34,473 nucleotides of DNA from Bacteroides sp. Lineage in GTDB: Bacteria > Bacteroidota > Bacteroidia > Bacteroidales > SM23-62. Numbering within the stretch: the first letter of the stretch is position 1; the number at the start of each line of letters is the position of its first letter. The notes under the pieces were generated by a model, which ran no database searches, was not told where the DNA came from, and saw only the letters and a list, made by a program, of their open reading frames with translations. A program made the position numbers and the translations under genes. The stretch lies in contig DRHS01000048.1 of assembly GCA_011053095.1 (NCBI GenBank), positions 1 to 34,473 on the forward strand, given 5' to 3'. Positions 1 to 8,320 of this stretch are shown here, piece by piece.

Positions 1-452
1 ATAATAAACCTTGCCTTCTCACCCAGTCGCATTAATTCCGTTCCCTGTTCAAGTCCCGAAATCTCAAGACTTTTTCCCAAAATAAATTCCTTAACCCCAT
101 CCTGTTCAGAAGAATAGCAAAGGGTTCCGTCAAGAAGGCTCAGCCTGTATTCCATTTTGATCCGCATTCCGCTCTCCACCCTTATTCCATCTGTCTTTTC
201 ATAGATATCATAGAAAAGACCGGATTCTGTAACCTCCATTTCCCATTCCCTCCGTTCCGCATAACTCTTAATCTGTTCAATATCTTTCTGAACCAAATAT
301 TTATTAACCCTCAAAAGCATCTCCTTCTCTTCCTCCTGGGTCAGAGAGGGTGCCTTTTCCTCACCTGGGGCTTGTCGGCAGGAGCCCAGAGAGGCCGCTA
401 ATAAAAAGATGAGAAGCAGTCCTGGTAATTTATGGCGCAAGGTTGATCTCAT
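1..452 (-). CDS. gldI: GldI-like FKBP-type peptidyl-prolyl isomerase lipoprotein (3' part beyond the window)
   Basis: The minus strand is open from an ATG at 452 to the left edge, giving 150 codons of an incomplete protein. It starts with a basic and hydrophobic leader ending in a lipobox (LGSC, Cys25), so it should be an outer-membrane or periplasmic lipoprotein. Residues 36-100 are charged and helical, like the spacer of GldI. The last visible residues (LEISGLEQGTELMRLGEKAR) match the FKBP signature in which a G-L-x-x-G segment precedes M-x-x-G-E-K-A-R. The FKBP catalytic core is only partly in view. GldI is a folding factor needed for gliding and type IX secretion in Flavobacterium; that role here is inferred. 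The start overlaps the 3' end of the upstream phosphoesterase by 23 bases, so the two are probably co-transcribed. It could also be a generic FKBP lipoprotein rather than true GldI. Confidence 0.75.
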   Translation of the reverse strand, partial: MRSTLRHKLPGLLLIFLLAASLGSCRQAPGEEKAPSLTQEEEKEMLLRVNKYLVQKDIEQIKSYAERREWEMEVTESGLFYDIYEKTDGIRVESGMRIKMEYRLSLLDGTLCYSSEQDGVKEFILGKSLEISGLEQGTELMRLGEKARFI

Positions 453-1461
453 CGCTGTATTTGGATATAAGTGTTTCGAATTTCTTAATGGTAATATCCA
501 TGTTGTCTTTTGATTCACCTCCGGCAGCATTATTATGTCCCCCTCCGTTAAAATATTTACTGGCGAACCGGTTGATCTCAAAGCTGCCCTTAGACCGGAA
601 GGAGATCTTAACATGATTCTTCTTTTCCAGAAAAAGAGCTGTTACCCGGATACCCTTGATTGAAAAAGGATAGTTCACAAACCCCTCAGTATCACCGGAC
701 AGGTGGTTGAACTTATCCAATTCTTCCCGGCTCAGGTAAATATAGGCAGTGCGATGCTGAGGCATCACAATCATTTTTTCCTGAAGACTGTATCCAAGCA
801 TCCGCATTCTGGCTTCGGTAAAATTATCATAGACAAGACTATGAATATTGTCCTTGTCAATTCCTGCCTCAAGCATGGCGGCAACTGCATGCCATGTTCC
901 GGGTTCTGAGCTGTTGAAACTGAAACTCCCTGTATCCGTCATAATGCCGACAAACAGGCATTCAGCGATGGTTTTGGTAATACCCTTCTTCCCATCAAGA
1001 TCAAGTATAAATTTGTAGATCAGCTCGGCTGTAGAACTCGCAGGCGGTATTGATATCATAAAGTCAGTGAAATCAGCCGGATGGGGATGATGGTCAATGA
1101 GTATTTTCAGGGCATTGCTTGTTTCAAGAATGTCTTTAATATTACCAATCCTGTCCGGCTCATTAAAATCAAGACAGAATACAAGATCAGCCCTTCCCAT
1201 TTCCTCTTCAACCTGCTGTTGCTGTCCCCTGAAGTCGAGAATCTGCTCAGCTCCTTCCATCCAGATCAGGAATTGAGGGATCTCGTTGGGAACCGCCATG
1301 TTGACTGTACATCCCCTGTTCTTCAAAAACCAGTACATTCCAAGCATGGAACCTATTGCATCCCCGTCGGGGTTAATATGGGTAAGTATGACCACACGAA
1401 AGGGAGAGGTAAGTACCTTTCTCAGCTTTGAATATATTTCGTCCGGCAATTTTTGGATCAT
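430..1461 (-). CDS. nrnA: DHH/DHHA1 phosphoesterase (NrnA-like oligoribonuclease / pAp phosphatase)
   Basis: This 343-residue protein has the full set of DHH-family motifs: THINPDGDAIGS (28-38), the Asp of CLDFNEPDR (Asp98), IDHHPHP (Asp123-His124-His125), MTDTGSF (Asp176) and the C-terminal DHHA1 substrate motif GGGHNNAAGG (306-315). These residues bind two manganese ions and single-stranded oligonucleotide ends. NrnA relatives degrade 2-5-mer RNAs and remove the 3'-phosphate of pAp, a by-product of sulfate assimilation; the exact substrate cannot be told from sequence. Length and domain order are normal. It starts at ATG 1461, behind a TAACTTTG -7 box, and diverges from ndk. The gldI-like gene overlaps its end, a pairing also seen in other Bacteroidota. 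Confidence 0.9.
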   Translation of the reverse strand: MIQKLPDEIYSKLRKVLTSPFRVVILTHINPDGDAIGSMLGMYWFLKNRGCTVNMAVPNEIPQFLIWMEGAEQILDFRGQQQQVEEEMGRADLVFCLDFNEPDRIGNIKDILETSNALKILIDHHPHPADFTDFMISIPPASSTAELIYKFILDLDGKKGITKTIAECLFVGIMTDTGSFSFNSSEPGTWHAVAAMLEAGIDKDNIHSLVYDNFTEARMRMLGYSLQEKMIVMPQHRTAYIYLSREELDKFNHLSGDTEGFVNYPFSIKGIRVTALFLEKKNHVKISFRSKGSFEINRFASKYFNGGGHNNAAGGESKDNMDITIKKFETLISKYSDEINLAP

Positions 1462-1486
1462 CCTGAATTCATTCGGTTGAGGGTGG

Positions 1487-1494
1487 CAAAGTTA
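1487..1494 (-). promoter_or_regulatory. -7 promoter box of the nrnA-gldI operon
   Basis: The minus strand reads TAACTTTG, an exact fit to the Bacteroidota -7 consensus TAnnTTTG, 25 bases before the nrnA ATG. No clear TTTG -33 element was found at the expected distance of 19-21 bases, so this rests on the -7 box and its position. Confidence 0.5.
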
Positions 1495-1523
1495 GGAATA
1501 TTCTATTTCAATCTAAATAATTG

Positions 1524-1531
1524 TATATTCG
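1524..1531 (+). promoter_or_regulatory. Candidate -7 promoter box of ndk (TATATTCG)
   Basis: TATATTCG lies 29 bases before the ndk ATG. It differs from TAnnTTTG by one base, the same T-to-C change seen upstream of three other genes in this window. No convincing -33 box is present. Together with the box at 1487-1494 it would form a divergent promoter pair. Confidence 0.4.
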
Positions 1532-1560
1532 CGAGCTATTAAACGAAAAAACCCAGGAAA

Positions 1561-1989
1561 ATGGCAAACAATATTACCCTTACAATAGTTAAACCCGGAG
1601 CTTACCGTAAAGGCCATATCGGACCGATACTCAATATGATCAACGAAGCCGGGTTTCGGATCATTGCAATGAAACTCATAAAACTCAGTACACGCCAGGC
1701 TGAGGAATTCTATGCAATACATCGCAGTAAGCCGTTCTATGAAAGCCTTGTCGAATTTATGTCCTCCGGACCGATTGTAGCAGCCATACTTCAGAAGGAG
1801 AATGCTGTTGAGGATTACCGAAAGCTTATCGGGGCAACCAATCCTGAAAACGCCGAGGAAGGAACTATCCGTAAAAAATATGCTCAATCACTTGAAATGA
1901 ATGCGGTCCACGGTTCCGACAGTAATGAAAATGCTGAATTAGAAGCAGATTTCTTTTTTGCAAAAAGTGAGCGTACGGACTGTATGTAA
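1561..1989 (+). CDS. ndk: Nucleoside diphosphate kinase
   Basis: This 142-residue protein transfers the terminal phosphate from ATP to nucleoside diphosphates through a phospho-histidine. The catalytic histidine is His117 in NAVHGSDS, Lys11 lies in the N-terminal TIVKPGA motif, and the [14 protein letters not shown] segment carries the conserved nucleotide-binding residues. Length is normal for a bacterial NDK. It begins at ATG 1561 and is a single-gene transcript, divergent from nrnA. Its TAA stop directly abuts the stop of the convergent dciA-like gene, with no base between them. Confidence 0.97.
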   Translation: MANNITLTIVKPGAYRKGHIGPILNMINEAGFRIIAMKLIKLSTRQAEEFYAIHRSKPFYESLVEFMSSGPIVAAILQKENAVEDYRKLIGATNPENAEEGTIRKKYAQSLEMNAVHGSDSNENAELEADFFFAKSERTDCM

Positions 1990-2280
1990 TCAGCGGAGTA
2001 CGATTTCCCGGACCAGTTGCTCACCTGCAGCCTCATTCAGCTTTCTAAGAATCTCATCCTGAAGCATAAAAAGTTCATTTTTCACTACTGAGGAGTTCAG
2101 ATGGACGAATAGAGTTCCATTATTCAGGTAGATCTTACTTGTTGCGCGGGCAACGGATTTTCCAAGCAGGGATTCCCATGATTGAACAAGTTGCCTTTCC
2201 TTTAGTGGTTTCTCAAGCTTGGAATCTTTAAGATAGGCACGAATAGCTTCAGCAATGCTCTGGGTATTGTTTCTTTCCAT
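1990..2280 (-). CDS. dciA: DciA-like protein (DUF721)
   Basis: This is a small DUF721 protein of 96 residues starting MERNNTQSIAEAI. The KH-like core includes QLVQSWESLLGKSVARAT, followed by the strand NGTLFVHLNSSVVKNELFML that is typical of the family. DciA proteins load or regulate the replicative helicase DnaB in bacteria that lack DnaC or DnaI; applying that role to this short Bacteroidota form is inference. ATG 2280 is chosen over an in-frame GTG at 2316 because an AAAGGA-like site precedes it and because the GTG start would overlap recF by 14 bases. It lies 22 bases after recF, so the two are likely co-transcribed. The 3' end touches the stop of ndk. Confidence 0.8.
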   Translation of the reverse strand: MERNNTQSIAEAIRAYLKDSKLEKPLKERQLVQSWESLLGKSVARATSKIYLNNGTLFVHLNSSVVKNELFMLQDEILRKLNEAAGEQLVREIVLR

Positions 2281-2302
2281 AAAAAATTTCCTTTCATGTT
2301 TT

Positions 2303-3409
2303 TCAGGGTGCTTCACTGACCCCTTCCAAGTCTACCTGGTAAAGTTTATAGTCTATGGACAGGCCACTGAGCACGTCCTTTATGCGTTCACGACTGGTAT
2401 CCGTAATAAAGATCTGACCGAATTCATGTTCTGCCACCAGGCTAATAATCTGCTTGACTCGCCTGGCGTCAAACTTATCAAATACATCATCAAGTAAAAG
2501 GATGGGATGGAATCCGTTTATCTTCCTGATAAAATCAAATTTGGCAAGTTTCAGGGCTACCAGAAAAGTCTTTTGCTGCCCCTGACTACCAATCCTTTTT
2601 ATGGGATGCCCCCCCAGACTCATCAGCAAGTCATCCTTATGGATACCAGCCGTGGTATATTGCAATATCCGGTCCTTCTGCTCATGCTCTTTCAGAAGAG
2701 TGCCCAGGTCCTTATCATTCAACTGTGAGGAGTAATCAAGCCCGATCTGTTCCCTGTCCTCGGAAACCGTACGGTAGTATTCCTGGAAAATTGGGACTAG
2801 GTCTTTCACAAATTCCAAACGTTTCTCATAGATATAGTTTCCGTTCCGAACCAGCTGCTCATCCCATATCTCAAGCAATTCCTGTTGGAATTTCCCGCTC
2901 CTGTGAAAATCTTTTAACAGTACGTTGCGTTGTCCCAGGGCACGGTTATACCTCATCAGACACTCCAAATACTCACTGTCAAACTGTGCAATTACAGCGT
3001 TTAAAAACTTTCTCCTCTCGTCGCTGCCTTCTGTAATAAGGGCACTGTCTGCGGGTGATATCATAACCACAGGTAAAAGACCAATGTGCTCAGAAAGCCT
3101 GGTATAGTCCTTTTTGTTCCTCCTGAATATTTTGTGTTTGCCTTTCTGAACACCGCAGTGGATCTTTTCCGGTAATTCATCACGAAAGTATTCACCCTGT
3201 ATCAGGAAATGCTCTTCCCCGTGTCGGATATTATATGTGTCAACCGAATTAAAATAACTTTTAGTCATTGACAGATAATAGATTGCATCAAGGAGGTTTG
3301 TTTTCCCGGTGCCATTGTCCCCCACGAAACAATTGATCTTCTGGCTGAAAGACAACTCCAACTGGTCATAATTCTTGAAATTTACAAGGGAAACGTGGGA
3401 CAAATGCAT
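2303..3409 (-). CDS. recF: DNA replication and repair protein RecF
   Basis: This 368-residue SMC-like ATPase helps load RecA at single-strand gaps together with RecO and RecR. The N-terminus MHLSHVSLVNFKNYDQLEL is the usual RecF opening. Walker A is GDNGTGKT (30-37), the ABC signature is SQGQQKT near 275, and Walker B is ILLLDD (303-308). ATG 3409 is preferred to the in-frame TTG at 3430, which would add seven residues outside the family pattern. A TATTTTTG box at 3428-3435 on the same strand supports a short leader. It is divergent from the TPR gene and followed closely by the dciA-like gene. Confidence 0.95.
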   Translation of the reverse strand: MHLSHVSLVNFKNYDQLELSFSQKINCFVGDNGTGKTNLLDAIYYLSMTKSYFNSVDTYNIRHGEEHFLIQGEYFRDELPEKIHCGVQKGKHKIFRRNKKDYTRLSEHIGLLPVVMISPADSALITEGSDERRKFLNAVIAQFDSEYLECLMRYNRALGQRNVLLKDFHRSGKFQQELLEIWDEQLVRNGNYIYEKRLEFVKDLVPIFQEYYRTVSEDREQIGLDYSSQLNDKDLGTLLKEHEQKDRILQYTTAGIHKDDLLMSLGGHPIKRIGSQGQQKTFLVALKLAKFDFIRKINGFHPILLLDDVFDKFDARRVKQIISLVAEHEFGQIFITDTSRERIKDVLSGLSIDYKLYQVDLEGVSEAP

Positions 3410-3427
3410 CTTGGGTGTGTTTCTGAA

Positions 3428-3435
3428 CAAAAATA
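3428..3435 (-). promoter_or_regulatory. -7 promoter box of recF-dciA
   Basis: The minus strand reads TATTTTTG, an exact TAnnTTTG match, 18 bases before the recF ATG at 3409. It would place transcription start about 10-14 bases before the start codon. No clear -33 element was found. Confidence 0.4.
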
Positions 3436-3481
3436 GGAAAACTGGGGGGATTCTATCGTTTTTTTATTCAATCAAAACAAT

Positions 3482-3489
3482 TACATTTG
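3482..3489 (+). promoter_or_regulatory. -7 promoter box of the TPR-ribH operon
   Basis: TACATTTG matches TAnnTTTG exactly. It lies 36 bases before the ATG at 3526, with a run of T (3459-3466) about 20 bases upstream that could serve as a weak -33 element. An in-frame TTG inside this box is therefore not a start codon. Confidence 0.5.
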
Positions 3490-3525
3490 CGTTGTTTTTC
3501 ACAGAACTACATCAATCAAATTAAA

Positions 3526-4209
3526 ATGTCAAAGAAGAATCAAGTTAAAGACACTTCTCTGGAAACCGTCGAAGGTGCGTTGACGAAAACAGAACAGTTT
3601 ATAGAAGATAACCAGAAATGGATCGTACGTGTGGTTGCCATTGTACTTGCAATCGTAGTATTAGTTATAGGTGCTAAAAGGCTTTACCTCAATCCGCTTG
3701 AAGAAGAAGCTCACGGACAAATGTTCGTCGCAGAAAAATATTTTGAAATTGATTCTTTTGACCTGGCCCTTTACGGAGATGGTAATTATTCAGGTTTCCT
3801 TCAAATCATAGACGATTACGGGATTACGAAAGCCAGCAATCTGGCCAATTACTATGCCGGAATTTCTTTTCTGAAGTCAGAACAGTATGAAGATGCCATC
3901 GATTACCTTAAAAATTTCAAGTCGAAAGACAAGATGGTCGCCCCTATTGCAACAGGAGCCATTGGTGATGCTCTCGTTGAACTTGGTGACCTTGAAGATG
4001 GACTCGGGTATTATATCAAGGCAGCCGGAATCTCTGATAATAACTTCACTGCCCCTATGTACCTGATGAAAGCAGGACTTGTATATGAGAATCTTGGCGA
4101 ATTCGAAAAAGCGCTTGATCTTTACGAAGAGATACTGGAAAATTATCCGGATTATTCCAGGAGCAATAATATTGAAAAATACATTACCCGCAGTAAACTG
4201 CAATCCTAG
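3526..4209 (+). CDS. Membrane-anchored tetratricopeptide repeat protein
   Basis: The 227-residue protein starts MSKKNQVKDTSLETVEGALT. It has a short cytosolic head, one transmembrane helix at about residues 33-52 (VRVVAIVLAIVVLVIG), and a mainly helical exported part with TPR-like pairs such as ANYYAGISFLKSEQYEDAID and AGLVYENLGEFEKALDLYEE. The architecture resembles YfgM, a partner of the SecYEG translocon and of periplasmic chaperones, but the similarity is structural and no specific role can be claimed. It sits 3 bases upstream of ribH. ATG 3526 lies downstream of a clear -7 box, which rules out earlier in-frame TTG codons. Confidence 0.85.
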   Translation: MSKKNQVKDTSLETVEGALTKTEQFIEDNQKWIVRVVAIVLAIVVLVIGAKRLYLNPLEEEAHGQMFVAEKYFEIDSFDLALYGDGNYSGFLQIIDDYGITKASNLANYYAGISFLKSEQYEDAIDYLKNFKSKDKMVAPIATGAIGDALVELGDLEDGLGYYIKAAGISDNNFTAPMYLMKAGLVYENLGEFEKALDLYEEILENYPDYSRSNNIEKYITRSKLQS

Positions 4210-4212
4210 GAC

Positions 4213-4704
4213 ATGGCTACAAGCCTTAAGAATCTATCCGATTATAATCCGGACGATATCCCTTCCGGGGAAGGATTAAGGATAGGTATTGTCCTTTCAG
4301 AATGGAACCATGAGATTACCAATGCCCTTCTGGAAGGTGCTGTCAGCACACTTCTCAGGCATGGTGTAAAAGAAGAGCACATCAACATTGAATATGTTCC
4401 CGGCAGCTTTGAATTACCTCTGGGTGCACAACTCATTACAGAATCCAGGAATCCGGATGCTGTTATTTGCCTGGGATGTGTCATACAGGGGGAAACAAGG
4501 CATTTCGATTTCATCTGCCAGGGTGTTACACAGGGTATTACAGACCTGAACCTCAGATACTCAAGGCCGTTTGTATTCGGTCTGCTCACTACAGATACCC
4601 TGCAACAGGCCAAAGACCGTTCCGGGGGAAAGCATGGTAACAAGGGAGATGAGGCCGCAATTACAGCCCTGAAAATGGTTCAGTTAAAAAAGAACCTGCA
4701 ATAA
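4213..4704 (+). CDS. ribH: 6,7-dimethyl-8-ribityllumazine synthase
   Basis: This 163-residue enzyme condenses 5-amino-6-ribitylamino-uracil with dihydroxybutanone phosphate in riboflavin synthesis, usually as a 60-mer shell or pentamer. Visible signatures are SEWNHEITNALLEGA (Trp31 stacks on the substrate), VPGSFELPLGAQ, the catalytic His97 in GETRHFDF, FGLLTTDT and the phosphate-binding AKDRSGGKHGNKG. Length is normal, with a short N-terminal extension. It follows the TPR gene by 3 bases and no other riboflavin gene is nearby. It is convergent with yidC across a GC-rich hairpin. Confidence 0.97.
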   Translation: MATSLKNLSDYNPDDIPSGEGLRIGIVLSEWNHEITNALLEGAVSTLLRHGVKEEHINIEYVPGSFELPLGAQLITESRNPDAVICLGCVIQGETRHFDFICQGVTQGITDLNLRYSRPFVFGLLTTDTLQQAKDRSGGKHGNKGDEAAITALKMVQLKKNLQ

Positions 4705-4720
4705 TAATTCTGAATTCAGG

Positions 4721-4743
4721 CCCGGCTAAATTGATGTGCCGGG
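4721..4743. terminator. Candidate bidirectional hairpin between ribH and yidC
   Basis: CCCGGC (4721-4726) and GCCGGG (4738-4743) form a perfect 6-bp GC stem around an 11-base AT-rich loop, midway between two convergent stop codons. There is no following T-run, so this is not a textbook intrinsic terminator. A 10-base palindrome CTGAATTCAG lies just before it at 4710-4719. Confidence 0.4.
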
Positions 4744-4761
4744 ACCAGTTCCTACCCAGGC

Positions 4762-6657
4762 TTACTTCTTTTTAGGTGGTTTGACCCCTCGTTGCTTGGC
4801 CATATCCTCAAGACGTTTCTGGAAACTACTCTTCTTTTTTGCCGCCGGTTTTTTCTTATTGCTGGTTAACTTCGCTCTCAGGGCATCCTCATCAACGAAC
4901 TGCTTGACAAGCTGGTTTTGTCCAAATGTAATGATATTGGCCAGGAAGTAATAGTAAGTCAGTGCTGAAGACCAGTTGTTCAGCATAAACATAAACATTA
5001 CTGGCATCATGTACATCATTCCTTTCATTCCCGGCATCTGGCTCTGTGACATATTGGCCTGGTTGCTGATCTTCATGGTCAGAATTGTTGATGCGGTCAT
5101 AAGCAGGGTAAAAAGGCTGATATGGTCACCATACATTGGTATGGTGAATGGAAGATCAAGAATTGAATCATAGGTAGATAGGTCATGCGCCCAGAGGAAA
5201 CTCTGCTGCCTTAGCTCTATGGATGTGGGGAAAAACCTGAACATAGAGATCAGGATCGGCATTTGCAGAACGACTGGCAGGCAGCCTCCCAGGGGACTAA
5301 CCCCTGCTTTTTTGTAAAGGCCCATTGTGGCCTGCTGTCTTTCCATTGATTTGTCCTTTGGAATCTTTGCATTAATTGCATCAATATCAGGCTTCAGCAG
5401 TCTCATCTTTGCCATAGACATATAGGATCGGTATGTCAGGGGGAAGAGTACTAACTTGATTACAATGGTCAGCAGCAGAATTATCAAACCGTAATTGTCT
5501 ATGAATCGGTTAAGAAAATTAAATACCGGGATAATCGCATACTTATTGATAACCCTGCTGAACATGCCCCCCAGTCCCACAAGATCCTGCATCTCCAGGT
5601 CAAATGTCTTCAGGGTATTGTAATGGTTGGGGCCAAAATAGAACCTGTAATTCAGTACAAGTTCAGCTTCAGGGACATAAGGGATTCCGATCTGTGATTC
5701 AAATGTATACAGGTACTTGGGGTCTTCTTCGAGCTTGGTTGAGCGTACAGTTGCATTGGAAAAACTTTCTTCAGCAATGAACACCGAGGAGAAAAACTGT
5801 TGCTTAAAAGCGATCCAGCGAACTTTTGTAGGAACATCCTTTTCCTGCACATCCTTCTTGGAACGCATGCTAAGCCTTTCAACTTCGTCTTGAAAATGCT
5901 TAAGAAAGATAGAGGTATAATTCAATTCATTCATCCTTCCCTTCTCCTGCTGGGGAACATAAATGTTCCAACTCATGTCAATAAAATTATTATTTGAAGA
6001 AAGGAGATCTGCCATATTTACAAACCTTAGCTTGAATTCCACCATATAACTCCCGGGCTCAAGTGCGTAATAGTATTCTATAAAACGGTCGTCTCCGGCA
6101 GGAAGCCTCATAGACAGGCTCGGGGAACCATTACTTGCGTCCAATTGAGCCTGGTCAACTGAAGGTGTAAAAAACAATTCATTTGTATTGATGGTTCGGT
6201 TCTGAGCAAAGAAAGTCATGCCAAAAACCGTTGAATCTCCGTCAAACAATATCAGGGGCAATGTATCGTAAGTTAAATACTCCTTAAGCTCTACTGTGTA
6301 GGGCCGTCCACCGAGCGTGGAAATTTTAAGTTTTATCTTATCATTCTCCAGTGTTATATACTCCTCTGATCCGGATGCACCCTCCGCAAAGGCGCCATAA
6401 ACAGCCCTGTTTTCCTCAAGGCTTTTCGCTCGCGTATCCTGTGAGGTGACCAGGGCATCCTCTATAACTGGCTGATTTTGTGCCTGTTCTGCCTGCTGAG
6501 TCTGTTGTTGTTGTAGTTTTATTTGTTCAGCGAGTGCCACGGAATCTCTTACCCTTTGTAAGCCGGCCTGTTCTTCTCTGGAAGGCTTCGTGAAGAGTGA
6601 ATATCCAATTAGCAGGCCTGCAATTATTAACAGGCCCAGGATTGTGTTTTTGTCCAT
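4762..6657 (-). CDS. yidC: Membrane protein insertase YidC
   Basis: This 631-residue inner-membrane insertase acts with or without SecYEG. Residue 1 onward (MDKNTILGLLIIAGLLIGYS) is the first transmembrane helix. A Gln-rich linker and the large periplasmic beta-sandwich domain follow. The Oxa1/YidC core near residues 360-590 includes LTIVIKLVLFPLTYRSYMSM with the groove arginine, and GVSPLGGCLPVVLQMPILIS. The tail is strongly basic (KKKPAAKKKSSFQKRLE, ending KPPKKK), as expected for ribosome contact. The start is ATG 6657, because longer frames run into pyrG. Only one base separates it from the pyrG stop, so translation is likely coupled. Length fits the Bacteroidota form. Confidence 0.96.
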   Translation of the reverse strand: MDKNTILGLLIIAGLLIGYSLFTKPSREEQAGLQRVRDSVALAEQIKLQQQQTQQAEQAQNQPVIEDALVTSQDTRAKSLEENRAVYGAFAEGASGSEEYITLENDKIKLKISTLGGRPYTVELKEYLTYDTLPLILFDGDSTVFGMTFFAQNRTINTNELFFTPSVDQAQLDASNGSPSLSMRLPAGDDRFIEYYYALEPGSYMVEFKLRFVNMADLLSSNNNFIDMSWNIYVPQQEKGRMNELNYTSIFLKHFQDEVERLSMRSKKDVQEKDVPTKVRWIAFKQQFFSSVFIAEESFSNATVRSTKLEEDPKYLYTFESQIGIPYVPEAELVLNYRFYFGPNHYNTLKTFDLEMQDLVGLGGMFSRVINKYAIIPVFNFLNRFIDNYGLIILLLTIVIKLVLFPLTYRSYMSMAKMRLLKPDIDAINAKIPKDKSMERQQATMGLYKKAGVSPLGGCLPVVLQMPILISMFRFFPTSIELRQQSFLWAHDLSTYDSILDLPFTIPMYGDHISLFTLLMTASTILTMKISNQANMSQSQMPGMKGMMYMMPVMFMFMLNNWSSALTYYYFLANIITFGQNQLVKQFVDEDALRAKLTSNKKKPAAKKKSSFQKRLEDMAKQRGVKPPKKK

Positions 6658-6658
6658 T

Positions 6659-8305
<1,647 letters not shown>

Positions 8306-8320
8306 CTAAATGTTCGCGCT

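Noticed and set aside
2303..3430. recF starting at 3430 and dciA-like gene starting at 2316
   Set aside because: These are TTG and GTG codons; ATG starts at 3409 and 2280 fit family N-termini and avoid overlaps.
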